Below, one piece after another: positions 19,781 to 28,657 of a DNA stretch of 64,000 nucleotides. A program made the translations under genes and the position numbers. Every line of letters starts with the position of its first letter. Within the stretch, counting starts at the first letter, position 1. Under the pieces are notes generated by a model that did not search any database, was not told the DNA's origin, and saw only the letters and a list, made by a program, of their open reading frames with translations. Origin of the DNA: Chloroflexota bacterium (lineage in GTDB: Bacteria > Chloroflexota > Dehalococcoidia > DSTF01 > RBG-16-68-14); NCBI GenBank assembly GCA_029262675.1, contig JAJCYW010000006.1, positions 62,001 to 126,000 of the forward strand. The letters run 5' to 3'.

Positions 19781-21040
19781 GTGTCGCGCCATGCCGTGGA
19801 GAAGGTCACTCATGATCATTGGGCGCGCATCGCAGCGTCGCTCGTGGGTGCCTGTGGCGGCGACTTTCAGCTCGCCGAAGACGCGCTCCAGGACGCCTTG
19901 ATCGTGGCCCTGGAGCGTTGGCCGCGGGATGGCGTCCCGGGCCGTCCCGTTGCGTGGATCGTTACCACGGCCCGACGCAAGGCGATCGATCGGCTTCGGC
20001 GGGACCAGAGGCTCCGACGGAAGCAGGAGCAGCTTGGGCTTCTGCTTGAGATCGAGGCCGCCGAGAATCGGCCTGGCAGCGAGGACGTGGAGGAATTCTT
20101 GGAAGACGACCGCCTGCGGCTGATCTTCACCTGCTGTCACCCAGCCCTCGCGCGCGAGGCTCAGGTCGCGCTGACGCTGCGTACCGTGGCCGGGCTCGAG
20201 ACCCATGAAATCGCGAAGGCCTTCGTCGTCCGTCAAGACACCATGGCAAAGCGCCTGGTGCGCGCGAAGCGAAAGATACGCGACGCGAACATCCCGTACG
20301 AGGTCCCCGCCAAACATCAGTTGCCCAACCGGCTTGCGAGCGTGCTCAAGGTCATCTATCTCGTCTTCAATGAAGGGTATGCTGCCACCGCAGGCGAGCA
20401 TCTGATTCGGCGGGAGCTGTGCGATGAAGCGATTCGGCTCGGACGCCTCCTCATGGAGGTCATGCCCAACGAGCCGGAGGTGCTTGGCTTGCTTGCGCTT
20501 ATGATCTTGATCGACGCGCGGAGAGCGGCGCGCACGAATGCAGCAGGCGATCTTATCACGCTGGAGGAGCAGGACCGTACGCAGTGGGATCGGGCCCGGA
20601 TAGACGAGGGCGCAGCGTTAGTGGAGCGCGCGCTCGGTATGCGCCGGCCTAGCGCCTTTCAGCTTCAGGCTGCCATCGCCGCTCTTCACGCGGAGTCCAG
20701 GCGGCCTGAAGACGCCGACTGGCAGCAGATCGCATCTCTCTATGGTCAGTTGCTCCGCTTGGAGCCCAACCCCGTTGTGGAGCTTAATCGCGCGGCAGCG
20801 GTCGGCATGGCCTCAGGTCCAGACGCCGGTCTGCGGCTAATCGACGAGTTGGACGCCACGGGCTCCCTGGCCAGGTATCATCTGTTCCACGCGTCTAGGG
20901 CAGATCTGCTCCGGCGGAGTGGCCGGCTTGACGAGGCGGCTGACGCCTATCGACGGGCACTCGAACTGTGCTCGAACCCTGTCGAAGCACGGTACCTCGA
21001 ACGACGGCTAGACGAGGTCAACACAGCGCAGCAGTCCTAG
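19781..21040 (+). CDS. ECF42-type RNA polymerase sigma factor
   Basis: Extracytoplasmic-function sigma factor with a long C-terminal extension, about 419 aa from the GTG at 19781. That start fits family alignment ([20 protein letters not shown]); an ATG at 19664 would lie inside the DGPF gene and adds an unmatched N-terminus. Sigma2 is [20 protein letters not shown] with [18 protein letters not shown]. Sigma4 is [33 protein letters not shown]. The C-terminal part ([20 protein letters not shown], then TPR-like helices with [20 protein letters not shown]) is the DUF6596/ECF42 signature. No anti-sigma factor is adjacent, as is usual for ECF42. Confidence 0.92.
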   Translation: MSRHAVEKVTHDHWARIAASLVGACGGDFQLAEDALQDALIVALERWPRDGVPGRPVAWIVTTARRKAIDRLRRDQRLRRKQEQLGLLLEIEAAENRPGSEDVEEFLEDDRLRLIFTCCHPALAREAQVALTLRTVAGLETHEIAKAFVVRQDTMAKRLVRAKRKIRDANIPYEVPAKHQLPNRLASVLKVIYLVFNEGYAATAGEHLIRRELCDEAIRLGRLLMEVMPNEPEVLGLLALMILIDARRAARTNAAGDLITLEEQDRTQWDRARIDEGAALVERALGMRRPSAFQLQAAIAALHAESRRPEDADWQQIASLYGQLLRLEPNPVVELNRAAAVGMASGPDAGLRLIDELDATGSLARYHLFHASRADLLRRSGRLDEAADAYRRALELCSNPVEARYLERRLDEVNTAQQS

Positions 21041-21123
21041 GTTCTCGAACTGCTTGGTGATCAGCTAGTGGCCCACCGGCACGTTGTAACACGCACCGCG
21101 GCTTTTTCCCCTGAACCCGACGG

Positions 21124-21147
21124 CGCCGCCGACTGAAGTCGGCGGCG
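21124..21147. repeat. Hairpin with 10-bp stem and TGAA loop
   Basis: A perfect inverted repeat, CGCCGCCGAC / GTCGGCGGCG, closes on TGAA in the 229-bp space between the sigma factor and the Fur-type gene. No T-run follows on either strand, so a classical terminator is not supported. The core GACTGAAGTC is a REP-like motif. The rest of the space contains no ORF that I believe. Confidence 0.6.
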
Positions 21148-21223
21148 TGGTGGCGATGCGGCCCATCAGCACGCCCGCGATTAGGCGGTGCCTGTCCGCC
21201 GCAGGCAGAAATGAGAGCGTCGT

Positions 21224-21252
21224 TTGACAAAACTGCCGCCTTCCCATACTCT
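21224..21252 (+). promoter_or_regulatory. Probable promoter of the fur/metal-transport operon
   Basis: A perfect TTGACA at 21224-21229 is followed after 17 bp by TACTCT, a weak -10, 17 bp before the ATG of the Fur-type regulator. The adjoining TAACTGATACTTAGTCTCA is AT-richer than its surroundings and partly palindromic, so it may be the operator for autoregulation. Assignment is by eye only. Confidence 0.5.
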
Positions 21253-21269
21253 AACTGATACTTAGTCTC

Positions 21270-21734
21270 ATGTCAGACCGCGAACTGATTGTTAAACACC
21301 TCGGCCTACGCGGGCATCGTGTCACCGGCAGCCGGCGGCGCGTTCTGGATGCCCTGCTGGCGGCGCCCGCCCACTTCACCGTCGACGACGTGCTGCAGCG
21401 CGCGCCGGGCGTCGGGCGGGCGACCGTGTTCCGGACGATGAAGCTGCTGCAGGATATGAACGTTGTCTGCCGCGTGCTGATGGAGGACGGCAGCCTCCAC
21501 TATCGATTGAGCACGACGGGCCACCACCACCACCTGCTCTGCCGCCACTGCGGCCGCATCGAGGACTTCGTCAACTGCGACGTGTCGGCGCTCGTTACGG
21601 AGCTCTCCTCAAACACTGAATTCGAAATCGAAGGCCACTGGCTGGAGGTCTACGGCCGCTGCCAGAGCTGCCGCGCGCGAAGCGCCGGGCCAGCCGACAA
21701 GAGGGCCATCGGGAGCGCTGCTGATGTCGGCTAA
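21270..21734 (+). CDS. Fur-family metalloregulator, probably Zur-type
   Basis: A 154 aa Fur-family repressor. The winged helix covers residues 1-80 (GHRVTGSRRRVLDALL, GRATVFRTMKLL). The dimer domain has His85-88 followed by Cys91-x2-Cys94 (LLCRHCGRIEDF) and a second CxxC at Cys131/Cys134 (GRCQSC), the structural zinc site. It heads an operon with a substrate-binding protein, ATPase and permease for a divalent metal, so zinc (Zur) or manganese control is more likely than iron. The last 11 bases overlap the next gene. Confidence 0.92.
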   Translation: MSDRELIVKHLGLRGHRVTGSRRRVLDALLAAPAHFTVDDVLQRAPGVGRATVFRTMKLLQDMNVVCRVLMEDGSLHYRLSTTGHHHHLLCRHCGRIEDFVNCDVSALVTELSSNTEFEIEGHWLEVYGRCQSCRARSAGPADKRAIGSAADVG

Positions 21735-22620
21735 TTTTCGGACGCTAACGCTTGCCGCCGCCGCGATGCTGGGCGTCGCTGCAACCGGCGCCTGCGCGGA
21801 CACCGGCTCCAGCGCCGCACCCACGGCGACGCCAACCCCGCTGTCGCCAGCAGACCGGCAGACAGCGGACTCCGTCCAGCGCACGGTGGATGCCTACGGC
21901 TCCGCCTGGGCCGAGCCGGACGAAGCCACCCGCCGGGCAATCCTTGACCAGGCCTGGACGGACGGGGGCATCTACACGGACCCTACCGTCTACGCGATCG
22001 GCCGCGACGAACTCGTTAGCCACATCGGCGGCTTCCTGGCGTCGCCGGCCGGCGACGCCCCGTCCGGTGGCCTCACCGCGACAAGCCGCGTCGAGTTGTT
22101 TCGCGGCGCGCTGCGCTTCACCTGGGCGGTCCTCGCCCCGGACGGCACCGTGTTGCTGGAAGGCATGGACTTCGGCACGGTGGCCGCAGACGGCCGGCTC
22201 TCGCGCATCTCAGGGTTCTTCGGCGCCCTCCCCCCGCCCGTGCCGAGCGACGTCCCCGAAAACGTCGCGGCCATCGTTGCTGCCGCCAATGCGGGCGGCG
22301 AGGCAGCCCGGATCGCCGCGCTTGAGCCCGTCTGGAGCGACGCCTCCGTCTACACCACCGGCGCAGCGTCCGTCACGGGCGTGGCCGCGACCGCCGTGGC
22401 GTTCGCCGCACGTGCGGCGGCCCACCCGGGTGAGGAGATTGTGCTAACCAGCTACGTGGACAAGCATCACGACACCGTCCGCTTCACGTGGGCCTGGGTT
22501 GATAGCAGCGGCACCAGCACCAACGCTGGCATCAGCTACCTGGAAGTTGCTCAAGACGGCCGTTTCACGCGGCTGTACGAGTTCGCCGGCGCGCCGCCGC
22601 CGCTCAATGAACCATCATGA
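21724..22620 (+). CDS. Lipoprotein with two NTF2-like domains
   Basis: A 298 aa predicted lipoprotein: signal peptide with VAATGAC (Cys24) and a Thr/Pro-rich spacer. Two repeats follow, residues about 45-165 and 175-295, each resembling SnoaL/NTF2-like folds (VDAYGSAWAEPDEATRRAILDQAWTDGG in parts; LRFTWAVLAPDGTVLLEGMDF versus VRFTWAWVDSSGTSTNAGISY). It sits between the Fur-type regulator and the metal-binding lipoprotein, overlapping both (11 and 4 bases). This is not a standard member of a zinc import operon. It may assist binding or be a general exported protein. Confidence 0.85.
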   Translation: MSANFRTLTLAAAAMLGVAATGACADTGSSAAPTATPTPLSPADRQTADSVQRTVDAYGSAWAEPDEATRRAILDQAWTDGGIYTDPTVYAIGRDELVSHIGGFLASPAGDAPSGGLTATSRVELFRGALRFTWAVLAPDGTVLLEGMDFGTVAADGRLSRISGFFGALPPPVPSDVPENVAAIVAAANAGGEAARIAALEPVWSDASVYTTGAASVTGVAATAVAFAARAAAHPGEEIVLTSYVDKHHDTVRFTWAWVDSSGTSTNAGISYLEVAQDGRFTRLYEFAGAPPPLNEPS

Positions 22621-23510
22621 ATGCACGCTTTCGCAATACCGCTTTGCTCTGGGCCATACCGGCCACGCTCGTACTCGCTATGATGGCCGCGTCCGGCTGC
22701 GGAGGCAGCGGCGACGACAGTGGTGGGCGGCTGCGCGTCGTGACCAGCTTGGAGCTGTTCGCGGACATGGTCCGTAACGTCGCCGGCGAGCGCGCGGAGG
22801 TCTCCGCGCTGCTGCCGTCCGGCGCCGATCCGCACACGTACGAACTGGCGCCGGCCCGCGTCGTCGACGTGGCCCGCGCTGACGTCGCCTTCATAAACGG
22901 ACTCGACCTAGAGGGGGGCCTGAGCGACGTGATACGCGAGAACGCCAGCGGCTCCGTCGTCGAACTCGCCGAGGGACTGGCGATTCGGCCCGACGGCAAC
23001 CCGCACCTCTGGCTCGACGCGGAGCTCGCGACAGGGTACGTGGAACGGATCCTCCTCGGGCTGGCGGCCGCCGACCCGGACGGCGCGGCGACGTATGCCG
23101 CGAACGCAGCGGCGTACGCGGACTCGCTGGTGGCGTTGGATGGGGAAATGGAGGCCGCAGTCGCCTCGATCCCGGCGGAGCGGCGGAAGCTCGTCACGTT
23201 CCACGACGCCTTCCCGTACCTCGCGGAAGGCTACGGCCTGGAACTCGTCGGCGTCGTCGCAACATCGCCCGGGCAGGAACCGTCCGCGCGGGCTATATCA
23301 GACTTGATCCGGGCAATCCGGGACCAGGGCGTGCCGGCGGTGTTCACGGAGCCGCAGTTCAACGCGGATATCCTGGAATCGGCGGCGGACGAGGCCGGCG
23401 TGCGCGTGCTCGACCTCCTGAGCGACGCGTTCATCGACGGCGTGGAGAGCTATATCGAACTGATGCGGTTCAACGCCGCCCAACTGGTGGAGGGCCTGCG
23501 TGCAGAGTAA
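22617..23510 (+). CDS. Metal ABC transporter, substrate-binding lipoprotein (ZnuA/TroA type)
   Basis: Cluster A-I solute-binding protein, 297 aa, lipidated at Cys28 (MAASGCGG). Candidate metal ligands are His73 (GADPHTYE), His130 (GNPHLWLD), His196 (VTFHDAFPY) and Asp270 (LLSDAF), the TroA-like three His plus one Asp arrangement. There is no His-rich loop of the kind found in many high-zinc ZnuA proteins. It starts with an ATGA overlap and ends by overlapping the ATPase gene by 11 bases. Zinc or manganese is the likely substrate. Confidence 0.94.
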   Translation: MNARFRNTALLWAIPATLVLAMMAASGCGGSGDDSGGRLRVVTSLELFADMVRNVAGERAEVSALLPSGADPHTYELAPARVVDVARADVAFINGLDLEGGLSDVIRENASGSVVELAEGLAIRPDGNPHLWLDAELATGYVERILLGLAAADPDGAATYAANAAAYADSLVALDGEMEAAVASIPAERRKLVTFHDAFPYLAEGYGLELVGVVATSPGQEPSARAISDLIRAIRDQGVPAVFTEPQFNADILESAADEAGVRVLDLLSDAFIDGVESYIELMRFNAAQLVEGLRAE

Positions 23511-24279
23511 CGGCGCAGCGCCGGCGATTTCGGTCAGCGGCCTCAGCGTCGGCTACGACGAGGCACGCGTGCTGGAGTCGCTCGATTTCGAGATCCCGGC
23601 CGGCGCCCTCGTCGGCGTCGCCGGGCCAAACGGCTCCGGTAAATCGACGCTGCTGAAGACGCTGCTCGGCCTGGTCTCTCCGTGGCGAGGCAACGTGCGC
23701 GTTTTCGGCCGTTCCGTGCGCGATGCGCGCGGCCTGATCGGCTATGCGCCGCAGGCGGAGCTCGTCGATTGGGACTTCCCGGTGACAGTGGCGGACGTGG
23801 TGATGATGGGCCGCTACGGCCGCATCGGCCTGCTGCGCTATCCAGGTTCGGCCGACCGCGCGGCCGTCGCGGAGGCGCTGGCGCAGGTCCGGATCGAATC
23901 TCTGGCCACGCGCCAGATCGGCGAGCTGTCCGGCGGCCAGCAGCGGCGGATGCTGATCGCGCGGGCGTTAGCCCAGGAGGCGGAACTGATCCTCTTAGAC
24001 GAACCGATGGTCGGGCTCGACGCAACGACGCAACACGACTTGCTGGAGCTGTTCGAGAGGCTGCGCGACGCGGGCAAGACGCTGCTGGTCGCCACACACG
24101 ACCTGTCGTGTGTGGCCGCCTGCTTCGACCTGACGTTGTTGCTGAACAAGCGCTTGGTCGCCTTCGGATCGCCAAGCGACATCTTCACGCCCGAAATCCT
24201 GAACGAGGCCTACGCGGAGCATCTGCTGCTGCTGCCCGCGGAAGGCGGCGTCTACTTGGGGCACCACGGCCATGGTTGA
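23500..24279 (+). CDS. Metal ABC transporter, ATP-binding protein
   Basis: ATPase subunit of the importer, 259 aa, with a GTG start. Walker A is GPNGSGKST near residue 46, the signature is ELSGGQQRRMLIARAL, Walker B is LILLDEP and the H-loop is LVATHDL. The C-terminal FGSPSDIFTPEILNEAY is typical of ZnuC/TroB/MntB. It overlaps the genes on both sides and is cotranscribed with the regulator and permease. Confidence 0.96.
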   Translation: MQSNGAAPAISVSGLSVGYDEARVLESLDFEIPAGALVGVAGPNGSGKSTLLKTLLGLVSPWRGNVRVFGRSVRDARGLIGYAPQAELVDWDFPVTVADVVMMGRYGRIGLLRYPGSADRAAVAEALAQVRIESLATRQIGELSGGQQRRMLIARALAQEAELILLDEPMVGLDATTQHDLLELFERLRDAGKTLLVATHDLSCVAACFDLTLLLNKRLVAFGSPSDIFTPEILNEAYAEHLLLLPAEGGVYLGHHGHG

Positions 24280-25171
24280 TGGTTCGGCGCTGCTCACCAC
24301 GGGGCTCTGGAGCTGGTTCGCGGACCCGCTTGAGTTCGAGTTCATGCAGCGTGCGCTGCTGGCCGTCGTTATCGTCGGACTGGTCAGCGCCGTCGTCGGC
24401 GCATTCGTCGTCGTGCGTGGCATGGCGTTTATCGGCGATGCGCTCGCCCATTCGTCGTTCGCGGGAGTGGCGGCGGCCGTCGCGCTGGGCTTCTCGATCT
24501 ACCTCGGCGCTCTCGCGGCTGCTGTGCTTACGGCGCTCGGCATCGCGTTCATCTCGCAGCGCACCAAATTGCGGTTCGACACGACGATCGGCGTGCTCTT
24601 CGTCGGCGCGTTCGCGCTCGGCATCGTGATCATCAGCCGGGAGCAGAACTACACGGCGGATCTCTTCAGCTTCGTCTTCGGCAACGTCCTCGGCGTGAGC
24701 TGGAGCGATCTGCTGCTGATGGCCATCGTCGGCGCGGTCGTCGTTTTGCTCGTCGCCGCCTTCTACAAGGAGCTGCTCTTCACGGCATACGACCCGACTG
24801 TCGCTGCGGCGACCGGCGTTCCGACGGGGCTAATGGAGTACGGGCTAGTGACGCTGATCGCGCTCTCCACGGTGGTCGCGCTACAGGCAGTCGGCATCGT
24901 GCTGGTGATCGCGATGCTGGTGACACCGGCGGCGACGGCGAGCCTACTGGTGCGACGGCTCCACCACATCATGGCCCTCGCCATGGCGTTCTCCGTAGCA
25001 TCCGCGGTGTTCGGCCTCTACCTCTCGTACTACGGCGAGGTGGCGTCCGGGGCGTCGATTGTTCTCGTTGCGACGGGGATCTTCATTGCCGCGCTGCTCT
25101 TCGCGCCGCGCCGCGGCATCATCTCGCGCTGGTGGGCCGCGAGACGGCGCAGGCGGGAGGTAGTGGCGTGA
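24272..25171 (+). CDS. Metal ABC transporter, permease
   Basis: ZnuB/TroC-family integral membrane protein, 299 aa, with about eight hydrophobic segments. Family patterns include ALLAVVIVGLVSAVVGAFVV, FIGDALAHSSFAGVAAA and ALQAVGIVLVIAMLVTPAATA. An Arg-rich cytoplasmic tail (RWWAARRRRREVVA) ends it. It overlaps the ATPase by 8 bases and the thioesterase by 4 bases. Confidence 0.95.
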   Translation: MVDGSALLTTGLWSWFADPLEFEFMQRALLAVVIVGLVSAVVGAFVVVRGMAFIGDALAHSSFAGVAAAVALGFSIYLGALAAAVLTALGIAFISQRTKLRFDTTIGVLFVGAFALGIVIISREQNYTADLFSFVFGNVLGVSWSDLLLMAIVGAVVVLLVAAFYKELLFTAYDPTVAAATGVPTGLMEYGLVTLIALSTVVALQAVGIVLVIAMLVTPAATASLLVRRLHHIMALAMAFSVASAVFGLYLSYYGEVASGASIVLVATGIFIAALLFAPRRGIISRWWAARRRRREVVA

Positions 25172-25599
25172 GCGAGGCGACACGAGAGGAGCGGCTGGAC
25201 GCGGTGCGCGCGTTCGCGCAGACGTCGCCATACTACAAGTCGATGGGAATGGAGCTCGCCGAGGTGGCGGAGGGCAGCGTCGTCCTGCGCGTCGAGATCC
25301 GGCCCGCCCACCTCAACGCCGACGGCATCGTCCACGGCGGCGTGCTGCCGGCCATCGCCGACGGCGCGATGGGCAACTCGCTGCGGACACTGCACGGCGC
25401 CGCCGCCCAGGTGCTGACGGCAGAGGTGCATCTGCACTACCTGCGGCCGGTGACGCGGGGCGCGCTGCTGGCCAGGGGCAACGTGGTCCAGTCCGGGCGG
25501 AGGCTGTCGTTCGCCGAGGTGGAGATCACGGAAGAGTCGACCGGGAAGGCCGTTGCGCGCGGCAGCGGCGTGTTTGTGATCGACAGCGCGGCTGGCTAG
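25168..25599 (+). CDS. PaaI-family hotdog-fold thioesterase
   Basis: Acyl-CoA thioesterase-like hotdog protein, 143 aa. The GTG at 25168 is chosen because GGGAGG lies 7 nt upstream and it forms a GTGA junction with the permease stop. The motif NADGIVHGGVLPAIADGAMG contains the G-x-V-H-G-G helix characteristic of PaaI/YigI-type enzymes, and the strand VLTAEVHLHYLRPVTRG follows. The substrate is unknown and a direct link to metal transport is not obvious; it may simply share the operon. Confidence 0.9.
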   Translation: MSEATREERLDAVRAFAQTSPYYKSMGMELAEVAEGSVVLRVEIRPAHLNADGIVHGGVLPAIADGAMGNSLRTLHGAAAQVLTAEVHLHYLRPVTRGALLARGNVVQSGRRLSFAEVEITEESTGKAVARGSGVFVIDSAAG

Positions 25600-25642
25600 G
25601 CTTGCTGCCGCCGCCCGGCGTTCGCGCTATCATAGACCCGCC

Positions 25643-26449
25643 ATGGCAGCCCTAGAAGAGCAACTCCAGACCGCCGCACGGATCGTCGGGGAATCGTCCT
25701 ACCTGATCGCGCTCGTCGGCGCGGGGATGTCGAAGGAGTCGGGCATACCGACGTTCCGCGGCGGCGATGGACTCTGGGACAAGCACGGCGAGCCGCCGAT
25801 GGACGGCTACCAGCGCCTGTTGGAAGATCCGGAGTCGTGGTGGGCGCAGCGCAAGGCCGCGCAGCAGGCCGCGAAGGGCGATGAGCTGACGCATGCAATC
25901 GAAGAGGCGCAGCCGAACGCCGGCCACGTGGCGCTGGCGGAGATGGAGCGGCGCGGCGTCCTCAAGCACATCATCACGCAGAACATCGACAACCTCCACC
26001 AGGAAGCCGGTTCGACCGCGATCACAGAAATCCACGGCAACCGGACGAAAATGCGCTGCATCGAGTGCATGCGCCGCTGGACGCGCGACGAGTTCAACGC
26101 GGATGGATCGCCGTCCCTCAACAGGGAGGGGCCGCCGCTCTGCCCTGACTGCGGCGGCCTAGTGAAGGGCGACACCGTCATGTTCGGCGAGCCGATCCCG
26201 CGCGACGCGCTCGATTCGTGCTTCGATCACTCGCAACGCGCCGATGCGGTCCTGCTGCTTGGCACATCGGCGGTGGTGTATCCGGCGGCGGAGTTTCCTG
26301 TCATCGTCTACCGCAACGGTGGCAAGCTCATCGAGGTCAACCCTCAAGACACACCGCTCTCCGAACTCTGCTCCGCCGTGCTGCGGGCACCGTCGGGCGA
26401 GATCCTGCCGGCCCTGCTAGAAGCGGTCGCGGCCTCCGCCGACAGCTAG
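25643..26449 (+). CDS. Sir2-family NAD-dependent protein deacylase
   Basis: Sirtuin of 268 aa that removes acyl groups from lysines using NAD. The NAD-binding motif [15 protein letters not shown] covers residues 26-40, QNID is at 113-116, the catalytic His is His131 (EIHGN) and the zinc is held by Cys139/Cys142 (CIECM) and Cys167/Cys170 (CPDC). The segment KHGEPP lacks the Ala-Tyr-Arg desuccinylase pattern in an obvious form, so acyl preference cannot be set. It is a separate unit, 43 bp after the thioesterase. Confidence 0.95.
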   Translation: MAALEEQLQTAARIVGESSYLIALVGAGMSKESGIPTFRGGDGLWDKHGEPPMDGYQRLLEDPESWWAQRKAAQQAAKGDELTHAIEEAQPNAGHVALAEMERRGVLKHIITQNIDNLHQEAGSTAITEIHGNRTKMRCIECMRRWTRDEFNADGSPSLNREGPPLCPDCGGLVKGDTVMFGEPIPRDALDSCFDHSQRADAVLLLGTSAVVYPAAEFPVIVYRNGGKLIEVNPQDTPLSELCSAVLRAPSGEILPALLEAVAASADS

Positions 26450-26606
26450 ACTCGATACGCTGCCGCCGTTCGTTCCGCTCCGCCGCGCCGAGCGCTTGCA
26501 ATGCTCCGTCACAGGAGTATACTTACGGGGTCGCAGTCGGCGTTCATGGTGGCTGCCGACTGCCACGTGGCACCACTACCGAAATGGGGAGCACTGGAGG
26601 TCCTGG

Positions 26607-28490
26607 ATGTTTTCCTTCTTCGCGCCCTGGGCGGAATCCCGCCGGTCGCTCTTGCTAATACTCCCGGCCGCGCTACTCCTCACCGCCTTCGTTGCCGCGA
26701 TTGCCGTATCGACGCGTGAGAGCGACTCCGCGCAAGCGGCCAGCGCCGGCATGTCGATCCGCGTGTTCGACGACAAGGCCAAGAGCGCGCTCGTCTGCGA
26801 CACGGGTGCCGTCCAGCGCAAGTGCAACGTCGCGGCGGACTCCAGCTTTAGCATCGACGTCATCACCGACCAACCCCCGGCGGGCGGTTTCAGCGCATAC
26901 AAACTGGTGCTCCAGTACACCGACAATCTGAACGTCGTGCAGCAGCCGGGCGTCGAGGAGAACCGCGCGCCGCACTGCGATCTGCCCAGCGAAATTAAGA
27001 GCCCCGGACTGTACACGATCAGCTGCAAGGTCGTGCCTTCCGGTTCTGGCCAAGTATCCGATTATGACGGCACGCTGGCCAACATCTACTTCACCTGCAA
27101 GCCACAGAACGGCGAGGGTCAGATCGATATACTCGCCGGCCAGGGCGCCAACTCGAGTGCCTACACGCGCCCAGGGACCATCAACCCCGTCATCATTCCG
27201 CTGAAGTCCGAGGCGAAAGGCGGAAAGCAGGTCGGCGACGCTGTAACCATCAACTGTGTCCCGCCCACGCCAACGCCTACGAACACACATACACCGACGA
27301 ACACGCCGACCAACACACCAACGCCGACAAACACGCCCACCAACACGCCGACGCCGACAAACACGCCAACGCCGACGAACACCGGCACGCCGACCCACAC
27401 GCCGACGATCACCCCGACGCCGACCGTCACCCTGACGCCGACAAACACGGGCACGTTGACGCCCACGGCGACGGAGATCAAGTCGCCGAAGATGTCGCTG
27501 CGCGTCTACGCAGACAAGGAAAAGACCGACTTAGTCTGCGAGTTCGGCGCCGTCGGGCGCAAGTGCAACCTCTTGAAGGGCTCCAATTTCACGGTCGAAA
27601 TCGTCGCCAGCGCGCCACCGCCCGGGGGGTACAGTTCGTATCGCGCGGTGCTTCAGTACTCGGGCAACGTAAACCTCGTCCAGCAGACCGGCCTCACTGA
27701 GAACAAGGCACCCAAGTGCAACATCGGCACGGAGACCAAGCTGCCCGGCTTCTACGTCCTCGCCTGTAAGGTGGTACCGGTGTTCTCCGGCCAGCTCATT
27801 CACTACGTCGGCCCGCTGGCGAATGTGCATTTCGACTGCAAGAACGGCAACGCGCAAATCGACATCGTCAGCGGCACCGGGTCGCTGACCAGCGCCTACA
27901 CGCAGCCGGGCGGCACTGGCTCAACGACGATCCCGCTCAAGGGCGAACCGAAGGGCAACAAGCTGGTCTCCGATTCCGTACACATCAACTGCGACGTGGC
28001 GACGGCGACGCCAACGCTAACGCCAACCCTGACGCTGACGCCCACACCCACGCCATCGCACACGCCAACGCTGACGCCCACTCCAACGTTGACGCCGACG
28101 CCGACCCTGACGCCGACACCGACGCCGACGCCGACGCCCAGCAAGGTGCCGTTCCCCGGCGATGCCGACGGCGACGGCTGCGCGGACGTTCGTGAGAACG
28201 GCCCCGACCCAGCGTTGGGCGGCGTGCGAGACTACCAGGACCCCTGGGACTTCTACGACGTTGCTGGCCTCAGCGGCCCTACGCCCGACGGCGTCATCGA
28301 CCTGCTCAACGACGTGCTCGGCGTGATCAACCACTACTCGCCGACCGGGGCACCGCCCTACGACGCGAACTTCGACCGCGGTCCGTCGACAGGGCCCAAC
28401 CCGTGGAACATGACAGCCCCCGACGGCGTGATCGACCTGCTGATCGACATTCTGGGCATCATTAGCCAGTCGGGCCACGACTGCACGTAG
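26607..28490 (+). CDS. Exported protein: two cohesin-like domains, Thr/Pro linkers, dockerin-like tail
   Basis: A 627 aa secreted protein. The start at 26607 follows GGAGG by 6 nt and gives a signal anchor ([23 protein letters not shown]). Two beta-sandwich repeats (about residues 48-210 and 292-455) are close copies: both have (M)S(I/L)RV.DDK or .[18 protein letters not shown] versus [17 protein letters not shown], four matching Cys and a TINC or HINC end. This looks cohesin-like, which is inference. They are joined by linkers made of [14 protein letters not shown] repeats. The tail (residues 516-627) is the dockerin-like module with [14 protein letters not shown]. Confidence 0.85.
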   Translation: MFSFFAPWAESRRSLLLILPAALLLTAFVAAIAVSTRESDSAQAASAGMSIRVFDDKAKSALVCDTGAVQRKCNVAADSSFSIDVITDQPPAGGFSAYKLVLQYTDNLNVVQQPGVEENRAPHCDLPSEIKSPGLYTISCKVVPSGSGQVSDYDGTLANIYFTCKPQNGEGQIDILAGQGANSSAYTRPGTINPVIIPLKSEAKGGKQVGDAVTINCVPPTPTPTNTHTPTNTPTNTPTPTNTPTNTPTPTNTPTPTNTGTPTHTPTITPTPTVTLTPTNTGTLTPTATEIKSPKMSLRVYADKEKTDLVCEFGAVGRKCNLLKGSNFTVEIVASAPPPGGYSSYRAVLQYSGNVNLVQQTGLTENKAPKCNIGTETKLPGFYVLACKVVPVFSGQLIHYVGPLANVHFDCKNGNAQIDIVSGTGSLTSAYTQPGGTGSTTIPLKGEPKGNKLVSDSVHINCDVATATPTLTPTLTLTPTPTPSHTPTLTPTPTLTPTPTLTPTPTPTPTPSKVPFPGDADGDGCADVRENGPDPALGGVRDYQDPWDFYDVAGLSGPTPDGVIDLLNDVLGVINHYSPTGAPPYDANFDRGPSTGPNPWNMTAPDGVIDLLIDILGIISQSGHDCT

Positions 28491-28517
28491 CGCTCTCGCT
28501 ACGTTTACCGTCAAGCG

Positions 28518-28576
28518 CCCCTCACCCCCGGCCCCTCTCCCTTGGGGAGAGGGGTGACGGCAGTCGGGGTGAGGGC
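28518..28576. repeat. Dispersed GC-rich palindromic element, full copy
   Basis: Nested inverted repeat: outer arms CCCTCACCCC (28519-28528) and GGGGTGAGGG (28566-28575), inner hairpin CCCCTCTCCC / GGGAGAGGGG (28532-28541 and 28545-28554). It lies 28 bp after one exported-protein gene and 80 bp before the next. Related partial copies are at 17363-17450, 19104-19147 and 61429-61457. It could act as a bidirectional terminator but has no T-run. Confidence 0.7.
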
Positions 28577-28657
28577 CGCCCCGTGCGGTTGACATTCCTA
28601 GTTTTTCCTGAAGAGTAGGGGTCACTGACGGGCTCCCTGATTAGGCGGAGGTGCAGT

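Noticed and set aside
27161..27481. A Val/Gly-rich ORF on the - strand over a linker
   Set aside because: It mirrors the Thr/Pro linker and has no ribosome site or family.
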